Assembly: GCA_016802295.1 (NCBI GenBank)
Contig: JAESIW010000107.1
Location: forward strand, 46,439 to 110,438
Source: Brachionus rotundiformis
Lineage: Eukaryota; Rotifera; Eurotatoria; Ploima; Brachionidae
DNA length: 64,000 nt
Direction of reading: 5' to 3'
Positions 33,343 through 43,269 of the stretch are shown here, piece by piece; the first letter of the stretch is position 1, and each line of letters begins with the position of its first letter. A program made the position numbers and the translations under genes. The notes under the pieces are model-generated. The model saw nothing but the letters and a program-made list of their open reading frames with translations. It was not told the DNA's origin and did no database searches.

Positions 33343-33488
33343 CTCTCGTTCGATTATGCTGCACTACAAGCTAAGACATGCATATTAAAATACCAAATTA
33401 AGAATTTTCTAACATGGGTGAGATGTACTTTGGTGCATGCTTCAAAAGCTGGTAGCTTAGATTATGGTGCAGCATAATCGAACGAGGG
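33343..33488. mobile_element. Small palindromic element (MITE-like), about 146 bp
   Basis: The terminal inverted repeat starts CTCTCGTTCGATTATGCTGC (33343) and is matched by the reverse complement of 33467-33488 (GTGCAGCATAATCGAACGAG) at 21 of 22 positions. The interior is AT-rich without a gene. It directly follows the foldback repeat. Confidence 0.7.
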
Positions 33489-33671
33489 AATACGGTACTT
33501 GTCTTGTTTGTGAATAACACATGATTATAAAATCTGTTAAATTTCATTTAGTTTATCTCTTTTTTTTATTTCATAATTTCTAAACTTTTTGAATATTAAT
33601 TGAAGAAAATAAAGTAAATTTTGAAAATTTTTGTTATATTGGTTAAAAATTAAAAAGTATCCGTTAAACAT

Positions 33672-34465
33672 ACGCATCCTCAAGGCTCTGCTTTGGGCCC
33701 ACTCCTGTTCATTATTTATATCAATGAAATGCTCGAACTAATTGAAAATGATTGCAAAGCCTATGCAGACGACACAAAAATAATCGCCGTCATAAAAAAT
33801 TTTTCATCGAACTTGAAACTCCAAAGTGATGTAGACAAAAGAGTGGTCAACAGTGCTAAACGCAGACAAGTGCAAGGTCTTACATCTAGGTAGATCTAAC
33901 TCTAATTTCGATTATGAAATTGAAAAACAATCTGGTGAAAGACAACTTTTAGCTAAAACATTCTGTGAAAAGGATCTTGGAATATACCGTAATGCCTTGC
34001 CCCCTAACGCGGCACTTATTTTCAGAATTCTGGATTTTAATGTATGCATTTAACCCACTTTTTTTTCCAGATACGCTGCGACTGAAAATGCTGCAGTTAA
34101 TGTCAAAATTTTGGTAAAAATGCCGCATTAAATATGTAAAAAATAATAAAAATTTTTTATTATTAATTTAAATTTTTTTTATTTTTTAGTTTTGATTATT
34201 TTTACATATTTAATGCGGCATTTTTACCAAAATTTTGACATTAACTGCAGCATTTTCAGTCGCAGCGTATCTGGAAAAAAAAGTGGGTTAAATGCAGCAT
34301 TAAAATCCAGAATTCTGGTTTAAAGTGCAATGCATTAGGGGGCAAGGCATTACGGTATATAAAACATGATATTAAATGGGACATTCAAGTTAGACATAGT
34401 ACTGCTAAAGCAAATAAGATGCTGGGGTTGATCAGAAAATCGTTTAAGTTCCTTGACATACTCTA
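33672..34465 (+). mobile_element. LINE reverse-transcriptase fragment, interrupted by a MITE
   Basis: The reverse-transcriptase domain starts at HPQGSALGPLLFIIYINEM (33672) and includes the intact catalytic box AYADDTKIIA (about 33757-33786). A frameshift near 33850 leads to the next piece, LNADKCKVLHLGRSNSNFDY, then EKDLGIY (33970-33986). There the 33987-34355 element cuts in; beyond it, frames resume with IKHDIKWDIQVRHSTAKANK and MLGLIRKSFKFLDIL, ending at about 34465. 5' and 3' truncated, non-functional. Confidence 0.85.
33987..34355. mobile_element. 369-bp palindromic MITE with TA target duplication, nested in a LINE
   Basis: Nearly perfect inverted repeats about 150 bp long: left arm from CCGTAATGCCTTGCCCCCTA (33987) to about 34136, right arm 34207-34355 ending GGCAAGGCATTACGG. 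The spacer is AT-rich. TA flanks both ends (33985-33986 and 34356-34357). Removing the element plus one TA joins GGAATATA to TATAAAACATG and restores the LINE frame as GIYIKHDIKW, which supports both the borders and the TA duplication. TA targeting suggests mobilisation by a Tc1/mariner-type transposase. Confidence 0.9.
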
Positions 34466-34469
34466 AAAG

Positions 34470-34560
34470 AAAAAAGATTGGATTTGAACCTTCCTCTTGC
34501 AGTTGTTACACCAAATTACGGTGATAATTTAAAATAGGATTTTTTTGAAATATAAAGATT
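34470..34560 (-). repeat. Possible tRNA-derived (SINE-like) fragment
   Basis: Minus strand contains GGTTCAAATCC (about 34496-34486), an exact RNA polymerase III B-box, preceded by AACTGCAAGAGGAA and an A-box-like TAATTTGGTG. A run of T follows. No cloverleaf can be drawn with confidence, so I do not call a tRNA gene. Confidence 0.3.
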
Positions 34561-34790
34561 TGCATTTAAATAGGTTTATTCTCTTTAAAAAAAAATTTAA
34601 AAAAAAATAAATAAAAATAAATATAACAAAATAAACGTTTTCATAAAGTTTTTCCACTTAACTTTTTTTTTTAAATATGGTTTTATTTTCAAATAAGTTG
34701 TATTGGTGTTTTTTTTATAAATAACTATAAAATAGAATACCTATGATAAAAAAATACTGAAAAAATTGGCTAATATAAAATAACAAACAT

Positions 34791-37391
34791 TTATGGAAAA
34801 TGACCAGACATTAGTTCGATTTCGGACAGAGTTTTGACTGAAAAATTGGGCTTTGTCACATTTTGTGCACTATTCAAACCACTGAACCATTTAAGAATGC
34901 TTTCAGAGTCGTTCTGCTGTTGCTTGGCAGACGACTGCGAGTGAGTTGTGATTTTGTTCAACAACGAGTTAAAATGTTCTTTGTCAGTTTTTATCTCTTT
35001 GGCTTCTGGCGCTGGTTGTTTTATTTTGTTCAACAAGTTTTCCAATTGATTTGACTTGGATGTCAAATTTTGGAACGGCTTTTCATGCGGATTTACGACC
35101 GGAAATTGTGTTTGTGTAATGGTGGTAGTTGTGGTTGTGGTAACAGTGGATTCTACCGAAGTGATCAGCTCTTGTTTGTTCGATTTGTGGTTTTTGGAAT
35201 GGTGGTTTTTTTTTTGTCTTTTCTCTTTTTTCTCCTCATTGTGTTCGGTGTTCAGGTGAAGCAATTGTTTGAGCAAATTGGTGCCGTCTTTGGCCAAATT
35301 CTGAGCCGATTGGACACTGGTTTCGTGCTTTTTCTGCTGTAGCTTCATTAGAACATTCTCAAAGCTGCGTGCGGGCACCGAAGACGGCGTACACAGCGGA
35401 TGATTGCTCAAATTTTTGATCAATTGCTTATAGGCCTGGCTGTTGTTGGCCGTCTCACTGCCGGCACTCGAGCACTCGCTGGCACAGCTATTGCTGCCAC
35501 AGCTATTCGGACTCTTCAGCTTGTTGGCCAAGTCTGGCGTTTGGTTCAAACCAGTGAAGAGCCTATTTACTGGACGGTTTATTTGGCTCAGCTCAAGCTC
35601 CTGAGCGGTCAAAATGACCGGCTGATGCTTCGCTTGTGCATTTTGTCCAAGCAGTTCTCCCAAAATGTTGGAATTTTTTGGTTTTTTGGCAATCATGTCC
35701 ATTAGATTGACGTGTTTGGCAGTGTCTGGTTTTTGCTCGTTGCTCTTTTTCAACATGTCCATGATGGCTTTTTCAGCTTGTTTGCCATCAGTGGTCTGCT
35801 TGCCCAAGCCAAGTCTATCAATGATGTTCTCCTTGGCATTTTTGCTCAAATCGGCCGCCTTGCCACTCTTGCCAGCCTTTGACTTCTTTTCCTTGGTTAT
35901 TTTTTTCTGTTTAACCATTTGATTTTGGTGCACAGCTCGCTCATAGTCGCCAGAATATTGCACAATGTCAAAGTATTTTTCCGGATCCCAATACTTGCCA
36001 CTCATGCAATAGCAATAGGCCTTGAATATTTCCGGGTTTATTTTCTCGATGAAGCTGGCCCGTTCGCTTCTAATCTGCTGCAAAAACTCCTTGGTGTATC
36101 TGTACTTGCCAGACTCATCGCCGAGTATCATTTGACCAGGTTTGTCTATGCTCTCGGCCATTTGTTTCATCATACTGACCAATTTCATGACATTATCCAC
36201 TTTGTCCAGCTGTTCACTCTTGTTTGACTTGACACGAGTTGATTTCTCGCGCTGCTGTTTAGGCGCTTCTTTGGTATTCTGTTTGCTACCTTCCAGAACA
36301 TACTTGAGGTCATTGTGGATAGAGCTGGTTGATTCGTTGGATGTAAATCGCTGATTCTCAGCTGGTTTTTGGCTCTCACCGACCACCACTGGTACAGATG
36401 ACGTGTTTGCGGCCGCTGCTGCCAAGTTTAAATTCAAATTGCGGCAGAACTCTTGCGAAGACTCGGGCACCGACATGTTTTGCGCCACCTTGGGCGACTT
36501 AACTTGCTGTCTGCTTGCCGAGCCGGCCTTGCAACTGGTCAATACAGGATCTTCTTTTTCGTGCTCTTTGTGACTTAAATGAGCCAGTTGGTCAATAACA
36601 CAAGATTTGTTTTTGAGCTGCTCGGCGTTGAACACGGACACCGCGTCTTGAATGGTCGATCCATTTGGAGACAAAGTGGACACAACTTTGGCCTGTTGGC
36701 TGGGTGACTTTGGCGCATTTGGCTCCATTTTGGTGCCATCTGACAAAAATTTGAATGGACTGCAGGCTGGATTTGGACTGCTCGAAGACACGGTGACCGG
36801 AAAAAGACTGGGCATCAATTTGCTTGCCAAATTCTTTTCCTTTTCCTCCCTAATTTCCTTGGTCATCTCCTCGATTGATGTTTTAACCGTGTTCTCAATC
36901 AAACTAGACACAGTGTTCTTGACAAAGTCGTGTAGAGTTTGTCCCTGGTTCTTTTTGCTAAACGAGTCATTGAGCAAGTCCTTTTCTATTTCGTTGGCTT
37001 GTTTGGCACCGCCTGGCATCAGCGTTGGCGGAAGGCTCTGAAACTCGGACACCATGTCGCTGTGCTTGAAGAGTTTGTCAAGAGCGTTGGTAGAGGTGGA
37101 ACCAGTGACCAATTTGCCAAGATCGGCATTTTTTTTCGGACTGGTGGTAGAAGCGACTACGCTCGGGTCATCCAAGCTGACCGAGTGCAGGTTCTTGTTG
37201 CCAAGAAGGGATGATATGGAAATGGAATGTCCCAGCTTGTTCCGCATTGTCTCGTCATGGTTTAGAGACAAATTAGAGCGAAGTGACTGGGAGGATGAAG
37301 ATTGAGTGAGGCTCGGTGACGACTCCGCCGACACATAGGTCGAAGTCTCTATCTGGTTCATGTTGTTTCCCTCGGAGCTTGATTCAATCAT
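34791..37391 (-). CDS. EIF4ENIF1: eIF4E transporter (4E-T / EIF4ENIF1) homolog
   Basis: Intronless, 866 residues from ATG 37391 (human 985). The eIF4E-binding segment is GKYRYTKEFLQQIRSER with Y432, followed by KYWDPEKYFD, matching human YTKEELLDI...GVWDPEKW. Later NILGELLGQNAQ matches the NILQELLGQ motif, and the last 35 residues, starting ILKWFSGLN and including FSVKTLSEIELM, match the C-terminal LAKWFG...ISVDELE motif. The rest is low-complexity Ser/Gln/Lys/Asn with a poly-Ala and a poly-Thr run, as expected for a P-body scaffold. 4E-T carries eIF4E, and links it to DDX6, PATL1 and CCR4-NOT for mRNA repression and decay. Odd: the motif YxxxxL-phi has Gln instead of a hydrophobic residue at the last place (YTKEFLQ). 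Divergently placed to the small 4E-T-like gene at 39132. Confidence 0.88.
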   Translation of the reverse strand: MIESSSEGNNMNQIETSTYVSAESSPSLTQSSSSQSLRSNLSLNHDETMRNKLGHSISISSLLGNKNLHSVSLDDPSVVASTTSPKKNADLGKLVTGSTSTNALDKLFKHSDMVSEFQSLPPTLMPGGAKQANEIEKDLLNDSFSKKNQGQTLHDFVKNTVSSLIENTVKTSIEEMTKEIREEKEKNLASKLMPSLFPVTVSSSSPNPACSPFKFLSDGTKMEPNAPKSPSQQAKVVSTLSPNGSTIQDAVSVFNAEQLKNKSCVIDQLAHLSHKEHEKEDPVLTSCKAGSASRQQVKSPKVAQNMSVPESSQEFCRNLNLNLAAAAANTSSVPVVVGESQKPAENQRFTSNESTSSIHNDLKYVLEGSKQNTKEAPKQQREKSTRVKSNKSEQLDKVDNVMKLVSMMKQMAESIDKPGQMILGDESGKYRYTKEFLQQIRSERASFIEKINPEIFKAYCYCMSGKYWDPEKYFDIVQYSGDYERAVHQNQMVKQKKITKEKKSKAGKSGKAADLSKNAKENIIDRLGLGKQTTDGKQAEKAIMDMLKKSNEQKPDTAKHVNLMDMIAKKPKNSNILGELLGQNAQAKHQPVILTAQELELSQINRPVNRLFTGLNQTPDLANKLKSPNSCGSNSCASECSSAGSETANNSQAYKQLIKNLSNHPLCTPSSVPARSFENVLMKLQQKKHETSVQSAQNLAKDGTNLLKQLLHLNTEHNEEKKEKRQKKNHHSKNHKSNKQELITSVESTVTTTTTTTITQTQFPVVNPHEKPFQNLTSKSNQLENLLNKIKQPAPEAKEIKTDKEHFNSLLNKITTHSQSSAKQQQNDSESILKWFSGLNSAQNVTKPNFSVKTLSEIELMSGHFP

Positions 37392-39131
37392 TTTTGTCTA
37401 ATTAGTCTAAATTAATTTCAAATTTTTTAAAGATTTTTAAGTTCAGATTAGGCCAATGAAACTCAAAGTGTTTCATAACCAATTTGCTTAGCTTATAAAC
37501 CTCAAGCACATTTTGCTTAATTTGTTTTCTAATCTTTTTTTATAAGTCTATTAAGGATTGATATAGAAAATGAATTAAATAAAGTTTTTAATCACTGTTA
37601 AACAAAAAAAAAAGTATTTTTTTATTTGAACAAATTTCATAGAATAATTATTCTGTATTTTGTTCTCTTGATGCTTTTAGCTTTGGTTTTTTTTTATAAA
37701 AAATAAAATTTAATTTTATCTCGAAGTTTAATTTTGACTACAATTTAAAATGCTTGTATATGAGAAAAAAATAGATTTATATTTTCAAGCTTAGACTTTT
37801 TTATTAATATATATATATATAAATATATTTGCTTGATTTGGTGCATTTTTAAAGTTAAAATTGTCCAATTTTTATCTAATAATGAATGCAATTTATTTGA
37901 CCAATGAGTTTTTTGGACAAAAATTTTGGTAACTTAAATTTGATTAAAAGAAACGACAATGATTTGGAGCTTGGCAAGCATGCACCACTCGATATCACTA
38001 CGAATGTTTGTTTTCTTACCAATCTGTATTTATTTGGCAAATTTTGCTTTTCATCTGCTTATTTTTTTGCTCAACATAATTGGTTCACCTCTCATCTCTT
38101 TAAATAGACATTTTTATTTTGGAGAACAAATTAACTTTTTTTAATAAATCAGAAATGTGTAGTTAATAGTCTAAAATCTTAAAAAAATATAATTTATTTA
38201 AAATTATTAAATATTAATTGGATTAAAGACATGTGGAAAATAAAATAAGCTTGTATTTTCTATAAAAAAATAGACAGATAAATTAGAAAGCATGTAAAGT
38301 GCTGTGAAATATTTTTTTGGTAGAATTTAAATTTTAACCTAAATTTAGAATTCAAGGAAATTTGCCAAGAAACAGTTAAATGTAGCTGTATAAAAATTTG
38401 ATATATTTTTAGACTTTTGATTGTTTGTTTGTACCAAATTTAGATTTAATTTTGGTAGAAAACCATCTTTAAAAATAAGAGGATATGGCAAGCCACAAAA
38501 GATGATGAACTTGATGAGCATTCAGATAAAGAGGCTAGTTAGCCAAATCAACAGGTGTCTTTGCTAAACTCCTACCATTATAGAACTCTCACTTTCCATT
38601 GGATCTTTGAGAATGGTTTGCGACCTAACAGAGGCCTGCAATGGGTCCTTCAAGGGCGATGAATGGTAGCACGACCAACAGTTAAAGCATGGATAGACTT
38701 GAGTGTAAATCGAAAGCAAGCTTCAAGAGGAGGGAATTGGGGAATAGATGCCATGTTCCAAAGAGAAAAAAAATACAAATTTTCATTGTTAAATATTTTT
38801 TATTAAATTTTTTTCGGTAAAAAAACAAAAATGGTAAATTTACCAATTTAAATTAAAATATTAAAATTAAAAAAATCTACCAGGACCTCTACAGTTCAAA
38901 ATTATATTTCTCCTGAATTTTTTTGTCTCATTTTGGAGGGTTATTCATTGGCATATGCTCATGCTGGTAAAAATCCATTAAAAACTAATTAGTTATATTT
39001 TAATAATTGAAAAAAATATTCAATTTTTAATTTAAACATGAACATACTTGCCTTGTACGTGTAGAAATGGCTTTTCCTATTTATGCAGGTAATTTCGCAA
39101 CACCGCTTATAAATACTCAACAAAAAATGGA
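37392..39131. other. Intergenic region between the two 4E-T-like genes
   Basis: A likely bidirectional promoter region. An uncertain 61-codon ATG frame at 37959-38144 (+) is hydrophobic (FVFLPICIYLANFAFHLLIF) and could be a membrane exon or chance; a 67-codon frame overlaps it in another phase. A GC-richer block at 38470-38760 has no readable frame on either strand and may be a transposon relic. An (AT)n tract lies at 37805-37830. Confidence 0.35.
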
Positions 39132-39974
39132 ATGAATTTAACAAAAATGTTCAATAACTCGAGCACAGTTTCTCATTTGGGCTTTGGAAATTTGGATAAT
39201 GCGGAAGATAAATATGATCTTTATACCAATAACATGTCCGCTTATTCAATTTACGCCGATTTGAATCAGATAGTTAATTCAAACCGAGTCCCAGATGAGA
39301 ATTTGTGTGAGTTATCCAAGCAGAAAAAGCACTCATATACCAGGAACGAGCTGTTCAAGATTAGAAATGAAAGATCTGATCTAATCAGAGAGCAAGTTCC
39401 GGCACTTATTGGGCAAAGTTGGGCGTACAAAAGCGGCCAGCCGTGGAACTTCAGCGACCAGTCCACTGATACAAGTTCGCTATTGAGTCTGAAGGAGTTT
39501 ACTGAAACACCAGAGGCAGCTTCAAGAAAAAAAACCAGTCAGCCAGCGGGACAATATTTGCTTGGTCTGATCCAAAATCGCCCCAAGTCCAAAGAAAGCA
39601 ATGCTTTTCTTCCTAATAAAAAAAAGTCTGATCCATTGCAGCAGTTTGTCTTGGACCATCCGGATCTTATGGCTGAATGCACCATGAAGAGAAAGATTCC
39701 CTCGGCTCTGACTGTCCAAGAACTCGAGTCCAGCCTAATGTTTAACATTCAATCTCCAATAAGTGTTCAAGAACTAGAATCGATGCAGCTTAATGAGACT
39801 TTATATGAGGACACAGTCTTGGTCAGCGAATATTCAACTAGAATGGACTCAGATAACCAATCTGGTCAACTAAATGGCCAATACGAGATGACTGTAGACC
39901 TAGCAGAGAATCGATCCAAGGAAAAGCAGCATTTTGGTCTACTGATTGAAAAATTGTGTGTCAGTCAATATTAA
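39132..39974 (+). CDS. Small 4E-T-like eIF4E-binding protein
   Basis: 280 residues, one exon, ATG 39132. Residues 68-80 read SYTRNELFKIRNE: Y69-x4-L74-F75 is a full YxxxxL-phi eIF4E-binding motif, in the same setting as in 4E-T (YT(K/R)x-E-L). It is followed by QSWAYKSGQPWNFSDQ (about 96-110), corresponding to the VWDPEKW segment. Further on, GQYLLGLIQNRP resembles the NILxELLGQ motif, and ALTVQELESSL then PISVQELESMQ resemble the ISVDELE end of 4E-T, here duplicated. I read it as a shortened, diverged paralog of 4E-T, likely an mRNA-specific translational repressor. The neighbouring 866-residue 4E-T is transcribed the opposite way 1.7 kb upstream. An upstream ATG at 39127 is out of frame and stops at once. 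A 5' exon cannot be ruled out. Confidence 0.75.
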   Translation: MNLTKMFNNSSTVSHLGFGNLDNAEDKYDLYTNNMSAYSIYADLNQIVNSNRVPDENLCELSKQKKHSYTRNELFKIRNERSDLIREQVPALIGQSWAYKSGQPWNFSDQSTDTSSLLSLKEFTETPEAASRKKTSQPAGQYLLGLIQNRPKSKESNAFLPNKKKSDPLQQFVLDHPDLMAECTMKRKIPSALTVQELESSLMFNIQSPISVQELESMQLNETLYEDTVLVSEYSTRMDSDNQSGQLNGQYEMTVDLAENRSKEKQHFGLLIEKLCVSQY

Positions 39975-41158
39975 AAATTTTTAAATAACTAATTAAAATT
40001 AAAAAAAAATTAAAATCAAAAATGGAAAAAAAAGTATAAAATTAAAATTTTATCAAAAAAAAATATATTTTTTTTCCATAATTGGTAGCAATTAAAACTC
40101 AAATTTTAATTTTAATAAAAATTTTGGCATCTTAATTTATTCTTTTTGTTATTTTGCATAAAAAAAAGCTTTACAGTATCCAACATTTACCAATAGTCTG
40201 GAATCAGACAAGTTTCCAAATAATCTAGATTCATTGAGAAAATTTTTTTCTTAAAATTTCCTTAGCCAAATAAATATCAACATATTGCAGTGATTATAAA
40301 CTCAAATTTTATGCTTTACCAAGTGTCGAGTCAGTCAGTAAGAAGATGGTCTAACTGTGTTTCAATAATCATAGATAAAAGTCAAGATATCTTATACAAA
40401 AAATAATTGAAAATAAAAATGGTAAAGTTTAAATTTTCCAAACTGGATCGGAAAAAACTTATTAAATGAATTTAAAGATTGGCAAAAGAAAAATTGATGA
40501 ATAAATTTTGTCCCAAATATATTATTAAATAATAAAATAATTTTTTTTAGGCTTCTACAAAATCTTTAAAAATGAAACAATATTATTCTACATCATGTAC
40601 GATTAAGTTTTTTAAAATAATGATACTTTTGTGATCAATTTCAAACAAAAATAAAAAAAAAGCTTTCAATCAGCTCTAATTTGTTAGTTATTTATAAACA
40701 AAGACATTAAAAAAATAGATAAATAAAAATAAAATGTAAATGATTATTTTATAGAAATTGAATCCAATTGGCAATAATAAATTTTTGCTTATTATTCAAA
40801 TAATAAATTATTAACATTATTAGGAAATGAGGTGATGTTTTAATTAGGATTATTGGCAAGTTTGGCTGGTAGCATAACTGTATTAGATGTATTTTTTTTG
40901 TTGGTTTATAAATCCAGCATAAATTTTTTCCTTGTAAAAATTATGATTAAGAATTTTTTATTTATAAATCCGGAACAAACTAAGCTATTTATGTTTCTGA
41001 TATTTTATATTTTTATAAAATATTCATATTTTATTCCTGAAAATAAGAGCCTCTTTTAGCATAATATTTATCCTTAACGATTGATTATACTTGGTTAAAA
41101 GATTGATAAAAACGATATTGATTCAAATATTGAAATAAATTGAAATAGATAGGTAAGA
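39975..41158. other. AT-rich intergenic stretch
   Basis: No recognised gene. A 68-codon frame at 40853-41059 (+) is Phe/Ile-rich and not convincing. TAGGTAAG directly before the eIF4H start codon (41149-41157) looks like a splice donor in the leader but has no matching partner. Confidence 0.4.
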
Positions 41159-42132
41159 ATGTTTTCTAGCCAAAATGGACATAGCCATCTTTCCAAGCAA
41201 ATCAAAAGAAACCAGCCAAGTCTAAAACCATTGAATCAAAAGCAAGGCCACGATTTTGTTCAGAAACAAAAATTTGTGGCATATGTAGGCAATTTGCCAC
41301 TTGATATGATACAAGGTGATGTGGATATAATATTTAAAAATTTGCCAATAAACCAAGTTAAGATGATCCGCGATAAGAACACCAATCAGTTTAAAGGATT
41401 TTGCTATGTTGAATTTTCCAATGCCGAAGCTCTTTCCAAAGCATTGCTGCTAAACGGAGCTGTAATATTCTTATCTATTTAAATAAAGTGATCCATTTTC
41501 AATTTTTCTTTACCAACAAACAGAAAGTGAATGAAAATTTAATAAAAGTAAGCGAAGCGGTGTTTAAAGATAGGGGAACAAGCAAAATTGTCAATCAAAA
41601 TTTGGAAAACCAGTCAAATGTCAATGCTAGGAATTGTATGCGCCCTGGCTTTTACCAGACAGCAGAAAAAAATTATGATAAAGGTAAGCAGAGATCTAGC
41701 TTGAACAGATCATACAAGATAAGTCGCAGTGAGCATGCAAGGCCCAATCAAAAAGAGAGAACCAACGAGCACTGGTCGGATGCCAATTCGCGCCTAAATC
41801 AAGCAAGTCTTTCCCGACAAGAATCAACCAATTCAGGTATTTTTTTATCTGTGTTCTAAAAGACAGGAATTTGAATAAAATTTTTAGTCGAAGATACAGA
41901 CAAAAGTAGAAAGAGGTTGGTACTGTTGCCGCGCTCAATTCCGCTAAAAGGCGAGGAGATCAGTCTAAATCCGAGCATTTTTGGTACAGGAAAGCCAAGA
42001 GATGCCACTCGACCGGATATTAAGCAGTTAGAAGAACGCCTAGATCAAGTGTTAACTCTAAACAGTTACCAAGATGCTCAAACAAGAGTCAGAACTCATT
42101 CGTCAACTTCTAATCAGTCAAACAAAATTTAA
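41159..42132 (+). CDS. EIF4H: eIF4H/eIF4B-type RRM translation initiation factor
   Basis: Three exons: 41159-41461, 41524-41836 and 41888-42132. Phases close to 286 residues. One RRM in residues 38-115: RNP2 AYVGNL (41-46) and RNP1 KGFCYVEF (79-86), with PLDMIQGDVDIIFKNL between, nearly the same as eIF4H (AYVGNLPFNTVQGDIDAIF...FKGFCYVEF). The C-terminal part is Arg/Asn/Ser/Gln-rich, and the LPRSIPL...NPSIFGTGKPRD segment matches the eIF4H/eIF4B (LKPRT...NPNSAIFGGARPRE) motif. The protein stimulates the eIF4A RNA helicase. ATG 41159 is the first in frame. Length (human eIF4H 248) fits eIF4H better than eIF4B. Confidence 0.87.
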
Positions 42133-43265
42133 TTATCTAGTCAAATAGAGCATTTAGGTCACTTATAGTCCAATATTTTCCAACAGGTCAGATTTTTAAA
42201 AGATATTTTAGATATTTTTATGTAAATTTAATTTAATAAAATGCTTAATAAAGTTGTTCTCTGTGTTAATTTTCTTTTCATATATTTGGTGTTTTTTCTG
42301 TTTTTAGGAGATTAGGTCTTGAAAAGTTAAGTTGAATTTTTTTTAAATATTCAGATTCATTAGCTTTTTTTGATGCCAAATTTATATGCATCGTTGGTAA
42401 GGTTTGTGCATATCTTGGGCTAGTTAACTAACTTATATATATTTTTTTAAGAATTGTTTTTGTCATGTTTTTATTCGAAGCAGTTTTACCAAGTTGTTCC
42501 AAACTCTATCAATGCTTTTTTCAAATCATTAAGATTATAAATTCAAGTCAATTAATTTTCTAAATTTATATTTTTCTAGTTAAAAATCAATTTTTTCAAG
42601 TTCGTAAATGAATAATTTATTTTTCCTGATAATAATTTAATAGTGAAATAAATAGAATATCTAAATCTGTTTGAAGCTTTACATACTTTATCAATAGATA
42701 ATTTTAAAAATGTTTCAGTTTTACGATTTTTTTCTCTTTCATTATACCAATTTCCTAATCAACAGGCTAGAGTCATAGAGACAAATATAACACTTCACTT
42801 ATTTAAATAATATAGAATAATTTTACAAATTAAAATAAGCTGTTTATAAAAATTGGTTAAAAAATAAAACATTGAAATGTATGAATTAAATTTTTTGAAT
42901 TTTTTGACAAAATCTGAGAAAATTTAACTAATTTATTTATTTCATTGGACGCCTTATAGGTGATGTTTAGAGAAAATAATCTAAAATAAATAAGACAAAA
43001 ATTGTCTGCAATATTATTGAAAATTGAATGTTCAAATGTTTTTAACTTCAAAATTGATCCCTTGAATTGAATTGAAATCTCGAAAAGTTTTATTAATTTT
43101 TTTAAAGATTCACATTCAATCTTTTTTAATCCCATGTAGATCTAAATTACAAAAGTTATTCAAAGCAAAATAATAACATTTTAATAAGACTACATGTTCA
43201 AATGATCTAAAAAAAATAGAAAATTATTTAGATTAATTATTATATTGCGAGTAACGAGACGTTTA
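42133..43265. repeat. Repeat-rich intergenic region (A and B units)
   Basis: 42455-42760 (unit A) recurs at about 50128-50412, sharing for instance AATAGTGAAATAAATA and TTTACATACTTTATCAATA. 42857-43135 (unit B) recurs at about 49786-50030 (core ACTTCAAAATTGAT). The order is A-B here and B-A in the second place, all in the same orientation. The open frame on the minus strand in unit B is Leu/Lys/Phe-rich and not called as a gene. Confidence 0.65.
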
Positions 43266-43269
43266 CCTT

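Noticed and set aside
33166..33477. 103-codon plus-strand frame, and its relative at 47210-47392 on the minus strand
   Set aside because: Both fall in the same dispersed foldback repeat and are Leu/Phe-rich with no coding signature.
35056..37305. Several plus-strand open frames of 60-130 codons opposite the 4E-T gene
   Set aside because: They are antisense shadows of the 866-codon coding region, made open by its Ser/Gln/Lys codons; no independent protein features.
40853..41059. 68-codon Phe/Ile-rich frame upstream of eIF4H
   Set aside because: Non-ATG start and AT-driven composition.
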